A stretch of DNA of 64,000 bases from Sphingomonas citricola (GTDB taxonomy: Bacteria; Pseudomonadota; Alphaproteobacteria; Sphingomonadales; Sphingomonadaceae), in the NCBI RefSeq assembly GCF_019429535.1, contig NZ_JAHXZM010000005.1, positions 186,001 through 250,000 of the forward strand, given 5' to 3'. The translations under genes and the position numbers were made by a program. Numbering within the stretch: the first letter of the stretch is position 1; the number at the start of each line of letters is the position of its first letter. Below are positions 15,888 to 25,970 of this stretch, one piece after another. Below the pieces are notes generated by a model. It was not told where the DNA came from and did not search any database. It saw only the letters and a program-made list of their open reading frames with translations.

Positions 15888-16903
15888 CGGCAGAGCTCCA
15901 GTACGTGCGACGCGATCGCATCGAGCGGCAGTACTGTGCCGAGCGCCCCGCATTCGAGTGCCGCGCGCGGCATGCCGTAGATGAGCGAGGTCGCCTCGTC
16001 CTGCCCGATCGTGGGCATGCCCGCGCGCCGCATCGCCACGAGCCCCGCCGCACCGTCCTGACCCATCCCGGTCAGGATGATCCCCGCGACGCGCGCCGGG
16101 TCGTGCCTGGCCAGCGAATGGAACAGCATGTCGACCGAGGGGCGATGACCCGATAGCGGCGCGTCGTCCGCGATCCGGCACACCGGCTGCTGACGCCCGC
16201 TGACGGTCAGATGGCCGACCCCGCCCGGCGCGATATAGACCGTTCCCTGGCGGATCGGCATGCCGTCCTCCGCCTCGACGACCTTCGGGCGGACGCGCAT
16301 GCTCAACCGCGTCGCGAACATGCGCGTGAAGTTCGCGGGCATGTGCTGGACGACGAGCGTCGGCGGGCAATTGACGGGAAAGGTCGACAAAAGCGCGGTC
16401 AACGCCTCGACGCCGCCGGTCGACGCGCCGATCGCGATCATGCGCCCGTTCCACTCGAACCCGACGGGCGGTGCCGCCGCGGGCGTGACGCGCGCGAGCC
16501 GGCCGCGGCAGCCCGCGGCCCCCTTCACCTTCGCGATCAGTTCGTCTGCGCAGGTTTCGAGCAAGGTGCGCAACCCGCCGCTCGGCTTCGCGAAACAATC
16601 GACCGCGCCCAATTCGAGCGCGCGGACCGTCGCCGCCGCGCCACTCGTCGTGAACGACGACACCATCACGACGGGGGTCGGGCGCAGCCGCATGATCCGG
16701 TCAAGGAAGTCGAGCCCGTCCATCCCCGGCATCTCGACATCGAGCGTCACGACATCGGGATCGAGCTCGCGCATTAGCGCGCGCGCCTTGAGCGGCTCGG
16801 ACGCGGTGCCGACCACCTCGATCTCGGGATCGCGACGCAGCATCGCGGTCACCAGCCCGCGCATCGTCGGCGAGTCGTCGACCACCAGCGCGCGCACGCT
16901 CAT
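15881..16903 (-). CDS. cheB: CheB protein-glutamate methylesterase/deamidase
   Basis: 340 residues. The receiver domain (Asp9-Asp10, Asp55 in TLDVEMPG, Lys of FAKPSGG) is joined by a short Pro/Ala linker to a methylesterase domain. The full catalytic triad is visible: Ser161 in GASTGG, His187 in VQHMP and Asp283 in GMGQDG. It removes methyl groups from receptors to reset adaptation and is activated by CheA phosphorylation. It overlaps cheR (ATGA at 16903-16900) and cheD, so translation is coupled. Confidence 0.94.
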   Translation of the reverse strand: MSVRALVVDDSPTMRGLVTAMLRRDPEIEVVGTASEPLKARALMRELDPDVVTLDVEMPGMDGLDFLDRIMRLRPTPVVMVSSFTTSGAAATVRALELGAVDCFAKPSGGLRTLLETCADELIAKVKGAAGCRGRLARVTPAAAPPVGFEWNGRMIAIGASTGGVEALTALLSTFPVNCPPTLVVQHMPANFTRMFATRLSMRVRPKVVEAEDGMPIRQGTVYIAPGGVGHLTVSGRQQPVCRIADDAPLSGHRPSVDMLFHSLARHDPARVAGIILTGMGQDGAAGLVAMRRAGMPTIGQDEATSLIYGMPRAALECGALGTVLPLDAIASHVLELCRC

Positions 16904-17760
16904 GCCTCCACCTTTCGATAGATCGTCTGGCCGACCGACGTGAACAGTTCCGCCGCGGCGCCGAGCAGGCGCTCCGAATGCCCGATGTAGAGATAGCCGC
17001 CGGGAACGAGCTTCTGCGCCAGCCGGCATTGCAGGCGTTCGGTCGTCGCGGCGTCGAAATAGATCATCGTGTTGCGGCAGAAGATGGCGTCGAACGGGCT
17101 CGCGATCGGCCATTCGTCGAGCAGGTTGAGCCGGCGAAAACGGACAAGCCCGCGCGCCTGCGCGCCGATCCGGAAGCCGGCGCCCTCCTGTTCGGTCCAG
17201 CTTTCCGCCAGTGCGGGTGGAATATCCGCGAGTGCTTCCGCCGGATAGACGGCGTGCGCCCCCGCCTCGACCACCTGCGCGTTCAGATCGGTCGCGAGCA
17301 GCGCGACGTCGCCGGCCAGCAGCGCACGCGCCTCCGCCGCCTCCTCGCCCAGCAGCGTCATCGCGAGCGAATAGACTTCCTCGCCGGTCGACGACCCGGC
17401 CGACCACAAGCGCACCCGTTTGCGCGCACGCACCGCGTCGAGGATGCGCGGGCGCAGCGTCGTCGCAACGTGGGTGAAATGGTGGCTTTCGCGGAAGAAC
17501 CGCGTGTGGTTGGTCGTCAGCGCCTCGATCGCGGCACGCCGCACGACGGGATCGTGGACGATCTTGGTGACAAGCGCGTGCATGTCGCTGCACCCGTTCG
17601 CGCGCATCTGCTTGGCGAGCCGGGAGCCTACCAGCACGCGCTTGCCGGGATGGAGGACGAGCCCGGCGTGCGCGTGCGCGATACGCGCGATGACCGTGAA
17701 ATCGGCGACCGACAGGTCGCGCGGGTCGGTGCCCTCGGCGGGAACGAACGCGGTGTTCAT
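16900..17760 (-). CDS. cheR: CheR chemoreceptor methyltransferase
   Basis: 286 residues. It transfers methyl groups from S-adenosylmethionine to receptor glutamates. Family motifs are the N-terminal helical domain ending in TTNHTRFFRE (~80-90), the SAM-binding loop LWSAGSSTGEEVYSLAM (~118-134), LATDLN, and CRNTMIYFD (~236-244). The end HSERLLGA ... TIYRK is standard. It overlaps cheA upstream and cheB downstream by 4 bp each. Both receptors encoded further up the operon end in DWSEF, which could serve as its docking peptide. Confidence 0.93.
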   Translation of the reverse strand: MNTAFVPAEGTDPRDLSVADFTVIARIAHAHAGLVLHPGKRVLVGSRLAKQMRANGCSDMHALVTKIVHDPVVRRAAIEALTTNHTRFFRESHHFTHVATTLRPRILDAVRARKRVRLWSAGSSTGEEVYSLAMTLLGEEAAEARALLAGDVALLATDLNAQVVEAGAHAVYPAEALADIPPALAESWTEQEGAGFRIGAQARGLVRFRRLNLLDEWPIASPFDAIFCRNTMIYFDAATTERLQCRLAQKLVPGGYLYIGHSERLLGAAAELFTSVGQTIYRKVEA

Positions 17761-19928
17761 GATGCGAGCAGCCGCGGCATCGTGCCGTCGCGCAGTGCGA
17801 CAATCCCCTCGACGTCGAGGATCAGCGCGACGCGCCCGTCGCCGAGGATCGTCGCCCCCGCGACGCCCTCGACCTGCTGATAATGCGTCTCCAGGCTCTT
17901 GATGACGACCTGACGCTGATCGATGATCTCGTCGACCATCAGGATCGCGGTGCCGAGGCCTTCGGTTTCCACGACGATCAGCACCGCCTCCGCCGGTTCG
18001 GAAATCGCCCCCGCGACGCCCAGTTTGTCGCCGACGCCGAGCACCGGCAGGTACGACCCGCGCACGTTCAGCATCCGGTTGCCGAACCCGGTCGATTGCA
18101 CTGCACCGCGTTCGGGCCGGAGACTCTCGACCACGTGCGTCAGCGGGATGATGTAGGTCTGGTCCGCGACCGAGACGATCATGCCGTCGACAATCGCGAG
18201 CGTGAGCGGCAGCGCGAGCGCAAAGGTCGATCCCGCCCCCAGCGTCGACTGGATCGTGACGCGGCCGCCCAGCGCCTGGACGTTCTGCCGCACCACGTCC
18301 ATGCCGACGCCGCGCCCCGAGATGCTCGACACCTGCTGCGCGGTCGAAAAGCCGGGTGCGAAGATCAGCTGGTCGATCTCCTCGTCGCTCAGTTTCGCGT
18401 CGACGGGCACGATCCCGCGCTTCACCGCGATCTCCAGCACCCGCGCGCGGTCGATCCCGCGGCCGTCGTCGCTGACCGAGATGACGATCCGGCTGCCCTT
18501 GTGCTCGGCGGATAGCCGCAGCCGCCCCTCGGGCGGCTTTCCGCACGCGATCCGTTCCGCGGGCGTCTCGATCCCGTGATCGACGCAATTGCGCACCAGA
18601 TGCGTCAGCGGCTCGCCGATCCGCTCGATCACCGTCTTGTCGAGCTCGGTCGCCTCGCCCTCGACCTCCAGGTTGACGCGTTTGCCGGTCGATGCCTCCA
18701 GTTCGCGCACGATCCTCGGGACGCGGCCGAACACCGATCGGACCGGCTGCGCGCGGATTGCCATCGCGCTGTCCTGCAATTCGCGCGTGAGTTGATCGAG
18801 GTCGGTCAGTTCCTCCAGCCGGGTCATGCCGCTCGACAGCAGCCGCTGCGACAGCATCGATTGGGTGATGACCAGTTCGCCGACGAGGTCGACCAGACGG
18901 TCGAGCTTCTCCAGGTCAACGCGGATCGTCGCGCCGTTCGCGGCCTTGGCCTTCGCATCCGCCACCGCGGCCGCGGCCGGCGGCGCGGGGCGCGACACCG
19001 GCTCGGCGCGCTCAAGCCGGACGACATTATCGGGCAGCGGTTCAGCGGCGGGGACGGGCCTGCCGCCGGCCGCCGGGTCGGTCTGCGGTCGGGGTGCGAC
19101 ATGATCGGCAACTGGCGATCCCGGCGCGCGCGCGATCGCTACCGACGCGGGGTCGGACACGAAGTCGAACGGCTCGCGGACGCGCGCCTCGTCGAGCGTG
19201 CCGGGCAGGCGCAATCGCCACGTGACATACGCTGCGGCCGGGTCGAACGCGTCGACCGGCGGCACGCGGTCGGCATTGACCGACACGATCCTGCCGCCGA
19301 GCTCGATCAGTTCGCGGATCACCAGCAGCGGTTCGGCGCCGTTGATCAGATCGCCGCCGGTCGGCGCGAACATGATCTCCCACTCGGCCTGTCCGTCGGA
19401 CGTGTCGTCGCCGTCGGAGGCTGTGGCGTCGGACGGGGCGATGCCGGACGGGTCGGGGTCGGGTTCCTGCGACAGCGCCGCCATCATCGTGCCGAGATCG
19501 AACGACAATGCGGGTGCTTGCGGGCCCGGCGCGGCCGCCCCGGCGGCGGGCTTGATGGTCAGCGCGGTGCGCAGCGCGTCGATCATGGCCGCGTCGTCGG
19601 GCGCGTCACCGGCACCGCGGATCGCGGCGACATGGTCGGCGAGCACATCGAACGCGCTGATCAGCAATTCGGTCAGTGCGGCATCGAGCAGCAGCTCGCC
19701 GTCGCGTGCCTTGTCGAGCACCGTTTCGAAATGATGGGTGAAGGATTGCAGCGCGAGAAAGCCGAACGCGCCCGCGCCGCCCTTGATCGAGTGAACCGCG
19801 CGGAAGATCGTGTTGATCGTTTCCTGATCGTGCGCGCCGGCCTTGATCGTCAGCAGCGCTTCCTCGGCGCTGGCCAGTCCTTCCTCGCATTCCTGCAGGA
19901 AAATCTGCTGGATGTCTTCAGGCGCCAT
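17757..19928 (-). CDS. cheA: CheA chemotaxis histidine kinase
   Basis: 723 residues. Order of domains: HPt (1-~110, phospho-acceptor His46 in AVHSIKGGAGAFGF), a long acidic/Pro-Ala-rich linker (~135-350) without a clear P2, dimerisation helices (GELVITQSMLSQRL), HATPase (~425-580, LTHLVRNCVDHGIE, DDGRGID, GRGVGMDVV) and a C-terminal CheW-like domain (~585-723). It phosphorylates CheY and CheB in response to receptors. The ATG at 19928 begins the HPt domain correctly and overlaps the end of the STAS gene by 11 bp. The upstream extension of the frame is not coding. Confidence 0.94.
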   Translation of the reverse strand: MAPEDIQQIFLQECEEGLASAEEALLTIKAGAHDQETINTIFRAVHSIKGGAGAFGFLALQSFTHHFETVLDKARDGELLLDAALTELLISAFDVLADHVAAIRGAGDAPDDAAMIDALRTALTIKPAAGAAAPGPQAPALSFDLGTMMAALSQEPDPDPSGIAPSDATASDGDDTSDGQAEWEIMFAPTGGDLINGAEPLLVIRELIELGGRIVSVNADRVPPVDAFDPAAAYVTWRLRLPGTLDEARVREPFDFVSDPASVAIARAPGSPVADHVAPRPQTDPAAGGRPVPAAEPLPDNVVRLERAEPVSRPAPPAAAAVADAKAKAANGATIRVDLEKLDRLVDLVGELVITQSMLSQRLLSSGMTRLEELTDLDQLTRELQDSAMAIRAQPVRSVFGRVPRIVRELEASTGKRVNLEVEGEATELDKTVIERIGEPLTHLVRNCVDHGIETPAERIACGKPPEGRLRLSAEHKGSRIVISVSDDGRGIDRARVLEIAVKRGIVPVDAKLSDEEIDQLIFAPGFSTAQQVSSISGRGVGMDVVRQNVQALGGRVTIQSTLGAGSTFALALPLTLAIVDGMIVSVADQTYIIPLTHVVESLRPERGAVQSTGFGNRMLNVRGSYLPVLGVGDKLGVAGAISEPAEAVLIVVETEGLGTAILMVDEIIDQRQVVIKSLETHYQQVEGVAGATILGDGRVALILDVEGIVALRDGTMPRLLAS

Positions 19929-20208
19929 GATCGACCTCCGCCTCGATACCGAGCAACGCCGACACCCCGGCGAGACGCGCGGCGTCGCGCAGCGCGGTCG
20001 ATGCCTTGACCAACTGCACTTCCGGATCGCCGGGCGCCCCGGCACGAAGGACGCTGATCAGCAATTGCAGTCCGGCAAGGCCGATCCGCTCGACGCGGCT
20101 GCCGTCGAGCGCGAAGCTCGTCCCTGCATCGGACAGCGCGCGCAATTCGCCCGCGGTGACGCGAACGCCGTCGCGGTCGAGCACCGGTAGAAGAGTGAGG
20201 TGGGTCAT
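19918..20208 (-). CDS. STAS-domain protein
   Basis: 96 residues forming one STAS domain of the SpoIIAA/MlaB kind: an N-terminal beta region, FALDGSRVERIGLAGLQLLISVLR across 33-56, then an alpha/beta C-terminal half. Canonical STAS phospho-acceptor Ser/Thr residues are not obvious; the usual D-S/T-x-G position reads GLAGLQ. Small STAS proteins often sit just before cheA in alphaproteobacterial chemotaxis operons, as here (11-bp overlap). Its role is unproven: it may tether or regulate the signalling array. Confidence 0.78.
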   Translation of the reverse strand: MTHLTLLPVLDRDGVRVTAGELRALSDAGTSFALDGSRVERIGLAGLQLLISVLRAGAPGDPEVQLVKASTALRDAARLAGVSALLGIEAEVDHGA

Positions 20209-20240
20209 CGATTGTCAGCCCGCTCGCCTTGTTGGCCCGA

Positions 20241-21791
20241 TCAGAATTCCGACCAGTCTTCGCTGGCGGCCGGCGACAGCGCGACCGCCAGATTGCCGCG
20301 CGTCATCGGGCGCGGTGCGGCGCGCGCGGCGGGCGGGCGGCTCGCCTGCTCGGGCTTGCGCGCCTTGTCGCGCGCGGGTGCGGACGGCTTGCGCTCGGTC
20401 GAGAGCGTGAAGCGCGAGACGAGCCCGGTCAGCTGATCCGCCTCGCCCGCCAGGCTGCGCGCGGCGGCGGTCGATTGCTCGACCATGGCGGCGTTCTGCT
20501 GCGTCATCTTGTCCATCTCGCTGACCGCGACATTGACCTGCTGAAGGCTGTTCGACTGGCTGGCGGCGAGCTGCGAGATCGTGGCGGCGAGTTTCGAGAT
20601 CTCGGCCACCTTGCCGACGATGCGGTCGAGCGCCTCGCCCGACTGACCGACCAGCGCGACGCCGCGTTCGACCTGTTTTGAGCTCTCGCCGATTAATTCC
20701 TTGATGTGCTTCGCCGCCTCGGCCGAGCGCTGCGCGAGCGCGCGCACCTCGTTGGCGACGACCGCGAAGCCCTTGCCGGCATCGCCGGCGCGCGCCGCCT
20801 CGACCCCCGCGTTCAGCGCGAGCAGGTTGGTCTGGAAGGCGATCCCGTCGATGACGTTGATGATCTGCGCGATCTCCTGCGCCGAACGCTGGATGTCGTC
20901 CATCGCGCCGACGGCTTCCTTGACGACCGCGCCGCCCTGCGTCGCATCCGCGTGCGCCTCGCCGACCGACTGGTTGACGCGCGCCGCGCCCGCCGCGGTT
21001 TCGCGCACTCCGCCGGTCAATTGGTCCATCGCCGCCGCGGTCTGTTCGAGCGACGCTGCCTGCTGTTCGGTCCGGTTCGACAGGTCGTCGGATGCCTGGC
21101 TGATCTCCGCCGAGCCGGTGTTGATGCTTTCCGCGGTCTCCGACACCTGCAACAGCGTCTCGCTGATCCGCTCGCGCATGAAGGTGAAATCATCGCCGAT
21201 CTTGCGGAACGCGTCGGGCAGCCCGTCGAGCGTCACCGTGAACTCGCCCTTCGCGAGCGAATCGAGTGCCTCGCCGACGCGCGCGATGACGGCGAGGCGC
21301 TGCCCCTCCTCGACCCGGAAATAGCTCGACAGCGCGATGTCCATGTCGAGCAGCGCGCATTTGACGAGTGTCCCGATCACGTGACCGAGCTGCTTGTCGG
21401 CGAACCGCGCGACCGGGGAGTCCGCGACGATCTTCTGGATCATCTGCTCCAGCACCATCGCGTACCCGCCGATGTACCATGTCGGTGCGAGCCCGATGCG
21501 CGCGTGGACGTTGCCGATCTGCTCGGCCTTCGCGAAATACTGGTCGTTGATCTCGCGCGAGAACAGGTTGTTCCAGTGGTTCAGCTGCTTGTCGCGCGCG
21601 TGATCCATGACCTGGCGCGTAGGAAAGAAGCGTGCGACCTCGGGGGTGGAAGCGATCTTGGTGTAGAAATCGCCGAGCGCCTTGTCGGCGTGCTTGTCGA
21701 CGACCTTCAGGATCCGCGGGAAACTCGCATAATCACTCTGATCGATACCGAAGAAACTGATCCTGGTCGCGTTCTCGGATTCTCTATCCAT
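20241..21791 (-). CDS. globin-coupled methyl-accepting chemotaxis protein
   Basis: 516 residues, soluble. Residues ~10-170 form a protoglobin sensor with proximal haem His96 ([10 protein letters not shown]) and the family's [19 protein letters not shown] region. The HemAT family senses oxygen or other gases this way. A HAMP-like linker follows and then the methyl-accepting signalling hairpin whose tip reads [33 protein letters not shown]. It ends in DWSEF, a likely CheR/CheB docking pentapeptide. The ATG at 21791 is preceded by GGGGAGAAG; the GTG at 21806 lies on that site and was not chosen. It is followed by STAS and cheA, so it probably feeds this array. Confidence 0.92.
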   Translation of the reverse strand: MDRESENATRISFFGIDQSDYASFPRILKVVDKHADKALGDFYTKIASTPEVARFFPTRQVMDHARDKQLNHWNNLFSREINDQYFAKAEQIGNVHARIGLAPTWYIGGYAMVLEQMIQKIVADSPVARFADKQLGHVIGTLVKCALLDMDIALSSYFRVEEGQRLAVIARVGEALDSLAKGEFTVTLDGLPDAFRKIGDDFTFMRERISETLLQVSETAESINTGSAEISQASDDLSNRTEQQAASLEQTAAAMDQLTGGVRETAAGAARVNQSVGEAHADATQGGAVVKEAVGAMDDIQRSAQEIAQIINVIDGIAFQTNLLALNAGVEAARAGDAGKGFAVVANEVRALAQRSAEAAKHIKELIGESSKQVERGVALVGQSGEALDRIVGKVAEISKLAATISQLAASQSNSLQQVNVAVSEMDKMTQQNAAMVEQSTAAARSLAGEADQLTGLVSRFTLSTERKPSAPARDKARKPEQASRPPAARAAPRPMTRGNLAVALSPAASEDWSEF

Positions 21792-22003
21792 TACACTTCT
21801 CCCCACGGGTTAGGGAAAGATCGGCTTGGGCAGTAAGCGATCGGTTAATTAGCGTGTTATTACGGAGGCGGGCTGGACGCGCGCCATCGGCGGGATGGAC
21901 GGGTGATCGCCCGCGCCGCGCCCGACACGAATGCAAGCCCGCGACGCCGGTCACGCCGGCGCCGCGGGCACGCGATGTTAGGTGCGGAACAGCCCGGGTC
22001 CGG

Positions 22004-23416
22004 TCAGAACTCGCTCCAGTCGTCGTTCAACGCCAGATTCCCGTGCACCCGCGAGATCTTCGGGACGGCCTTGGTCACGGGGCGAAGCTCGGTCGGGACC
22101 GCGGGCGCGGGCATGCGCGTGGCGGCATCGGTCTGGAATCGACCCATCTCGCGCGACAGCGTCGCCGCCTCGTCGGCGAGGCTTCGCGCTGCGGCAGTCG
22201 ACTGCTCGACCATCGCGGCATTTTGCTGCGTCGTGGTTTCCATGTCGCGAACGGAGACGTTGACCTGCGAGACGCTCTGCACCTGCGCGGCGCTCGCGTT
22301 CGCGATCGCCTCGATCATCGCGCTCACCTGCCCGATTTGCCCCAAGATCCGCTGCAACGCCTGTCCCGTCGCATCGACGAGCTTGACGCCCGCGGTGACT
22401 TCCTTGGCACTCGCGCTGATCCGCTGCTTGACGTCCATCGCCGCCTCGGCCGACCGCTGGGCGAGGCTTCGGACCTCGGTCGCGACGACCGCGAAGCCCT
22501 TTCCGGCCTCACCCGCCCGCGCGGCTTCGACGCCTGCGTTGAGCGCGAGCAGGTTGGTCTGGAACGCGATTCCGTCGATGAGCGCGACGATCTCGCCGAT
22601 TTCTTCCGAGGTGCGCTCGATCCCCGCCATCGCCTCCACCGCCTGTCGCACGGTTTCCTCGCTCGCGAGCGCCTCGTTCCGCGCCGCGGCGGCGGACTGG
22701 TTGGCCTCCGACGCGCCCTCCGCGGCCTGCCGAATCGTCTGCGTCACCTGCTCGAGCGCGGCGGCCGTCTGCTCGAGGCTCGCCGCTTGGCGCTCGGTCC
22801 GCGACGACAGGTCGTCGGACGCCTTGCGGATCTCCTCGGCACCCGTCAGCACGCTCGCCGACACCTCGTCGGCCGAGCGGATCATCCCGCTCATCGTCGC
22901 CAGCGCGTCGTTGAAGTCGCTGCGCAGCTTGTCGTATTCCGCGGGAAATGCATGATCGATGCGGAACGTCAGGTCGCCCTGCGCGAGCGCGGCCAGGCCC
23001 TTCTCCAGCGACGTCACGACGGTCTTGACCGTATTCGCCTCCAGCCTCGTCGCCGCAGCGGCGTTCGCGACGCGGGCGTTCTCGGCAAAGGTTGCCATCG
23101 CCTTGGTCATGCGCCCCACGCAATCGCGATAGTCCAGGTATTGGACCTCGCTGTCGAGGTCGCCCTTGGCGAGTGCTTCCATCCGCACCACCGTCGTCAC
23201 GTACGGATCGCAGATCAATTTCTTGGCCACGAGGATCAGTGCCGCAGCGGCAATCGCGCTCGCCGATGCCAGCAACAGCGCGGTCGACCAGTCGACGTGA
23301 TCGGTCGAGTAGGTGGTCTGCGCGAGCGAGACAGCAAAGGAGAGGCTTCCGATCAACCCGGCTATCACATTGAACTTGGTGCGAACGGGAGCGTTGCGAA
23401 TGAACCATGTGATCAT
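22004..23416 (-). CDS. methyl-accepting chemotaxis protein, membrane-anchored
   Basis: 470 residues. It has two closely spaced membrane helices ([20 protein letters not shown] and a stretch near 48-70) with only a short periplasmic loop. A HAMP-like region ([16 protein letters not shown]) follows, and then the signalling domain with the conserved tip [33 protein letters not shown]. With almost no external domain it may sense through the membrane or cytoplasmic partners. It ends in DWSEF, the same pentapeptide as the globin-coupled receptor. The ATG at 23416 was chosen because the upstream extension is Arg-rich and unlike protein. Confidence 0.9.
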   Translation of the reverse strand: MITWFIRNAPVRTKFNVIAGLIGSLSFAVSLAQTTYSTDHVDWSTALLLASASAIAAAALILVAKKLICDPYVTTVVRMEALAKGDLDSEVQYLDYRDCVGRMTKAMATFAENARVANAAAATRLEANTVKTVVTSLEKGLAALAQGDLTFRIDHAFPAEYDKLRSDFNDALATMSGMIRSADEVSASVLTGAEEIRKASDDLSSRTERQAASLEQTAAALEQVTQTIRQAAEGASEANQSAAAARNEALASEETVRQAVEAMAGIERTSEEIGEIVALIDGIAFQTNLLALNAGVEAARAGEAGKGFAVVATEVRSLAQRSAEAAMDVKQRISASAKEVTAGVKLVDATGQALQRILGQIGQVSAMIEAIANASAAQVQSVSQVNVSVRDMETTTQQNAAMVEQSTAAARSLADEAATLSREMGRFQTDAATRMPAPAVPTELRPVTKAVPKISRVHGNLALNDDWSEF

Positions 23417-23569
23417 GTTCGAACCCCAACGATAGGACGCGCTCCTGATCGCTCCGCGGGGAAAATAATGTGTTAAAACACTGCTACCGTATTTGTACGG
23501 AGGTGCGAGGGAACGCCTCGATACTTCGGGGCAAGCGCATCTCATCATGCCGGGGCGCGTATAGGAGGC

Positions 23570-23645
23570 TGGTGGGTCCGCCGGGGCTCGAACCCGGGAC
23601 CTCTCGATTAAAAGTCGCTTGCTCTACCGACTGAGCTACGGACCC
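23570..23645 (-). tRNA. tRNA-Lys (anticodon UUU)
   Basis: 76 nt including encoded CCA. The 7-bp acceptor stem GGGTCCG/CGGACCC, D-arm AGCTCAGTCGGTAGAGC, anticodon loop CTTTTAA (anticodon TTT) and T-arm GGTTCGAGCC all fold normally. The 5' end overlaps the last 10 bases of folK on the same strand. Confidence 0.96.
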
Positions 23646-24133
23646 CAACAGCGTCCGCGCGAACTAGGGGCGGGGCGGCGCGCGGTCAACCGGGTGTAGA
23701 GCTGCCGGACGCTGAGACCCGTCACGGGATCGCGCCACGCCGGTGCGATCGCGAGCGCGGGTGCCAGCACGAAGCCTCGCGCGCGAAAGGCGCGGTGCGG
23801 CACGGTGAGCGTCGGCGTAGCGATGCGCCCGCCCGACCACAGGATGATATCGAGGTCGATCACCCGCGCGCCCCAGCGGCGCCCGGTCCGGCGACCGAAC
23901 GCCCGCTCGATCCGCTTCAACCGCGCGAGCAGCTCGGCGGGCGACTCGTCGCTCTCGATCACGGCCGCGGCGTTGGCGAAGGTGCGCGTCGAGGGCCCAA
24001 GCGGCGCACTGGCGACGATCGGCGAGGCGCGCCCAGCCAGCAGCCGCAATGCGGCGGCGACCTCATCCTTCGGGCGACCGTGACGCCCGGCGCGGTTCGA
24101 CCCGAGCGCGACGAGGTAGGTTGAGCGACGCAT
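23636..24133 (-). CDS. folK: 2-amino-4-hydroxy-6-hydroxymethyldihydropteridine pyrophosphokinase
   Basis: 165 residues. HPPK transfers pyrophosphate from ATP to hydroxymethyl-dihydropterin in folate synthesis. Signatures: VALGSNRAG at the N-terminus, FANAAAVIES, the LLARLKRIERAFGR helix, the substrate-binding ARVIDLDIIL near 93-102 and the VPHRAFRARGFVLAPA loop. The ATG at 24133 was chosen because homology starts at once. The stop codon TAG (23638-23636) lies inside the tRNA-Lys gene. It is divergent from the UDGb gene, with 17 bp between start codons. Confidence 0.9.
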   Translation of the reverse strand: MRRSTYLVALGSNRAGRHGRPKDEVAAALRLLAGRASPIVASAPLGPSTRTFANAAAVIESDESPAELLARLKRIERAFGRRTGRRWGARVIDLDIILWSGGRIATPTLTVPHRAFRARGFVLAPALAIAPAWRDPVTGLSVRQLYTRLTARRPAPSSRGRCWGP

Positions 24134-24150
24134 GGTGATGCGCCTATCGC

Positions 24151-24825
24151 ATGGCCATGTATTTCGCACCCTCCCCCATTCCCGCGACCGAACCGCCGCG
24201 CGACTGCCCGCGCTGCCCGCGGCTGGTCGCGTTCCGCGAAGCCTTGCGCGTCGAATATCCCGACTGGTGGAATGCGCCCGTCAACGCGTTTGGTGATCCG
24301 GACGCGTGGCTCGCGATCATCGGCCTCGCCCCCGGCAAGCACGGCGCGAACCGCACCGGCCGCCCCTTCACCGGCGATTACGCGGGCGAGCTGCTGTTCA
24401 GCACGTTGGGCAAATACGGCCTCGCACACGGCACGTTCGAGGCGCGGGCGGACGATACGCTGGCGCTCGACGGCGCGATCATCATCAACGCGGTGAAATG
24501 CCTGCCGCCCGAAAACAAGCCGACGCCCGAGGAGATCCGCACCTGCCGCACCTTCCTCGAGGGGCAGGCAGCGGTGCTGCCCAACGTCCGCGTGTTCGTG
24601 GCGCTGGGTCAGATCGCGCACCAGTCGGCGGTCAAGATGCTCGGCGGGCGGCTGCCCAAGGCGAAGTTCGGCCATCTGGCCGAGCACGAGATGCCGGACG
24701 GGCGCATCCTGCTCGATAGCTATCATTGCTCGCGCTACAACCAGAACACCGGGCGGCTAACGACGGAGATGTTCGAGGCGGTGTTCGCGCGCGCGCTGGA
24801 ACTACGCGGGCGGTCCGCACCATGA
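24151..24825 (+). CDS. uracil-DNA glycosylase, family 5 (UDGb)
   Basis: 224 residues. UDGb enzymes remove uracil and related deaminated bases from DNA. An N-terminal CPRCPRL with paired cysteines suggests the Fe-S cluster seen in families 4 and 5. Motif 1 is GLAPGKHGANRTGRPFTGD (~53-71), which lacks the polar catalytic Asp typical of other families, as expected for UDGb. The C-terminal motif is HCSRYNQNTGRLT (~192-204), and AVKCLPPENKPTP lies between. A second in-frame ATG at 24157 is possible. The short divergent space to folK (17 bp) implies overlapping promoters. Confidence 0.9.
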   Translation: MAMYFAPSPIPATEPPRDCPRCPRLVAFREALRVEYPDWWNAPVNAFGDPDAWLAIIGLAPGKHGANRTGRPFTGDYAGELLFSTLGKYGLAHGTFEARADDTLALDGAIIINAVKCLPPENKPTPEEIRTCRTFLEGQAAVLPNVRVFVALGQIAHQSAVKMLGGRLPKAKFGHLAEHEMPDGRILLDSYHCSRYNQNTGRLTTEMFEAVFARALELRGRSAP

Positions 24826-24860
24826 TAGGGTCGCGCCGTCACTGACCGGAGACTTCGACC

Positions 24861-25094
24861 ATGTCGCTTCTTCTGCTCGTCGCGCTGGCCAGCGCCGCGC
24901 CCACCAGGGCGCCCGACGCCAAGCCGTTGTGCCAGGACACGCAGACCCGGCTGATCGCGGCGAAGCGCAAGAGCGGCATCCACCCGCTCGGTCAGGAACC
25001 CAACGCCGACGCGGTGCTGACCGTGCTGCGCAGCGAGAACGGCTGCTCGCGCCCGGTGAAGGTGCGCGAGGACATCGGCGCGCGGAAGCGCTGA
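24861..25094 (+). CDS. small secreted protein of unknown function
   Basis: 77 residues. A short hydrophobic start (MSLLLLVALASAAPT) looks like a signal peptide with cleavage after ASA. The mature part is ~60 residues with two cysteines (LCQDTQ and NGCSRP) that could form a disulfide in the periplasm. It begins 35 bp after the UDGb gene on the same strand and ends convergently with the amidase gene. I do not recognise a family, though similar short proteins occur in sphingomonads. Confidence 0.6.
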   Translation: MSLLLLVALASAAPTRAPDAKPLCQDTQTRLIAAKRKSGIHPLGQEPNADAVLTVLRSENGCSRPVKVREDIGARKR

Positions 25095-25112
25095 AGCCGC
25101 GGTGCCGGCCGC

Positions 25113-25964
<852 letters not shown>

Positions 25965-25970
25965 GCGGCG

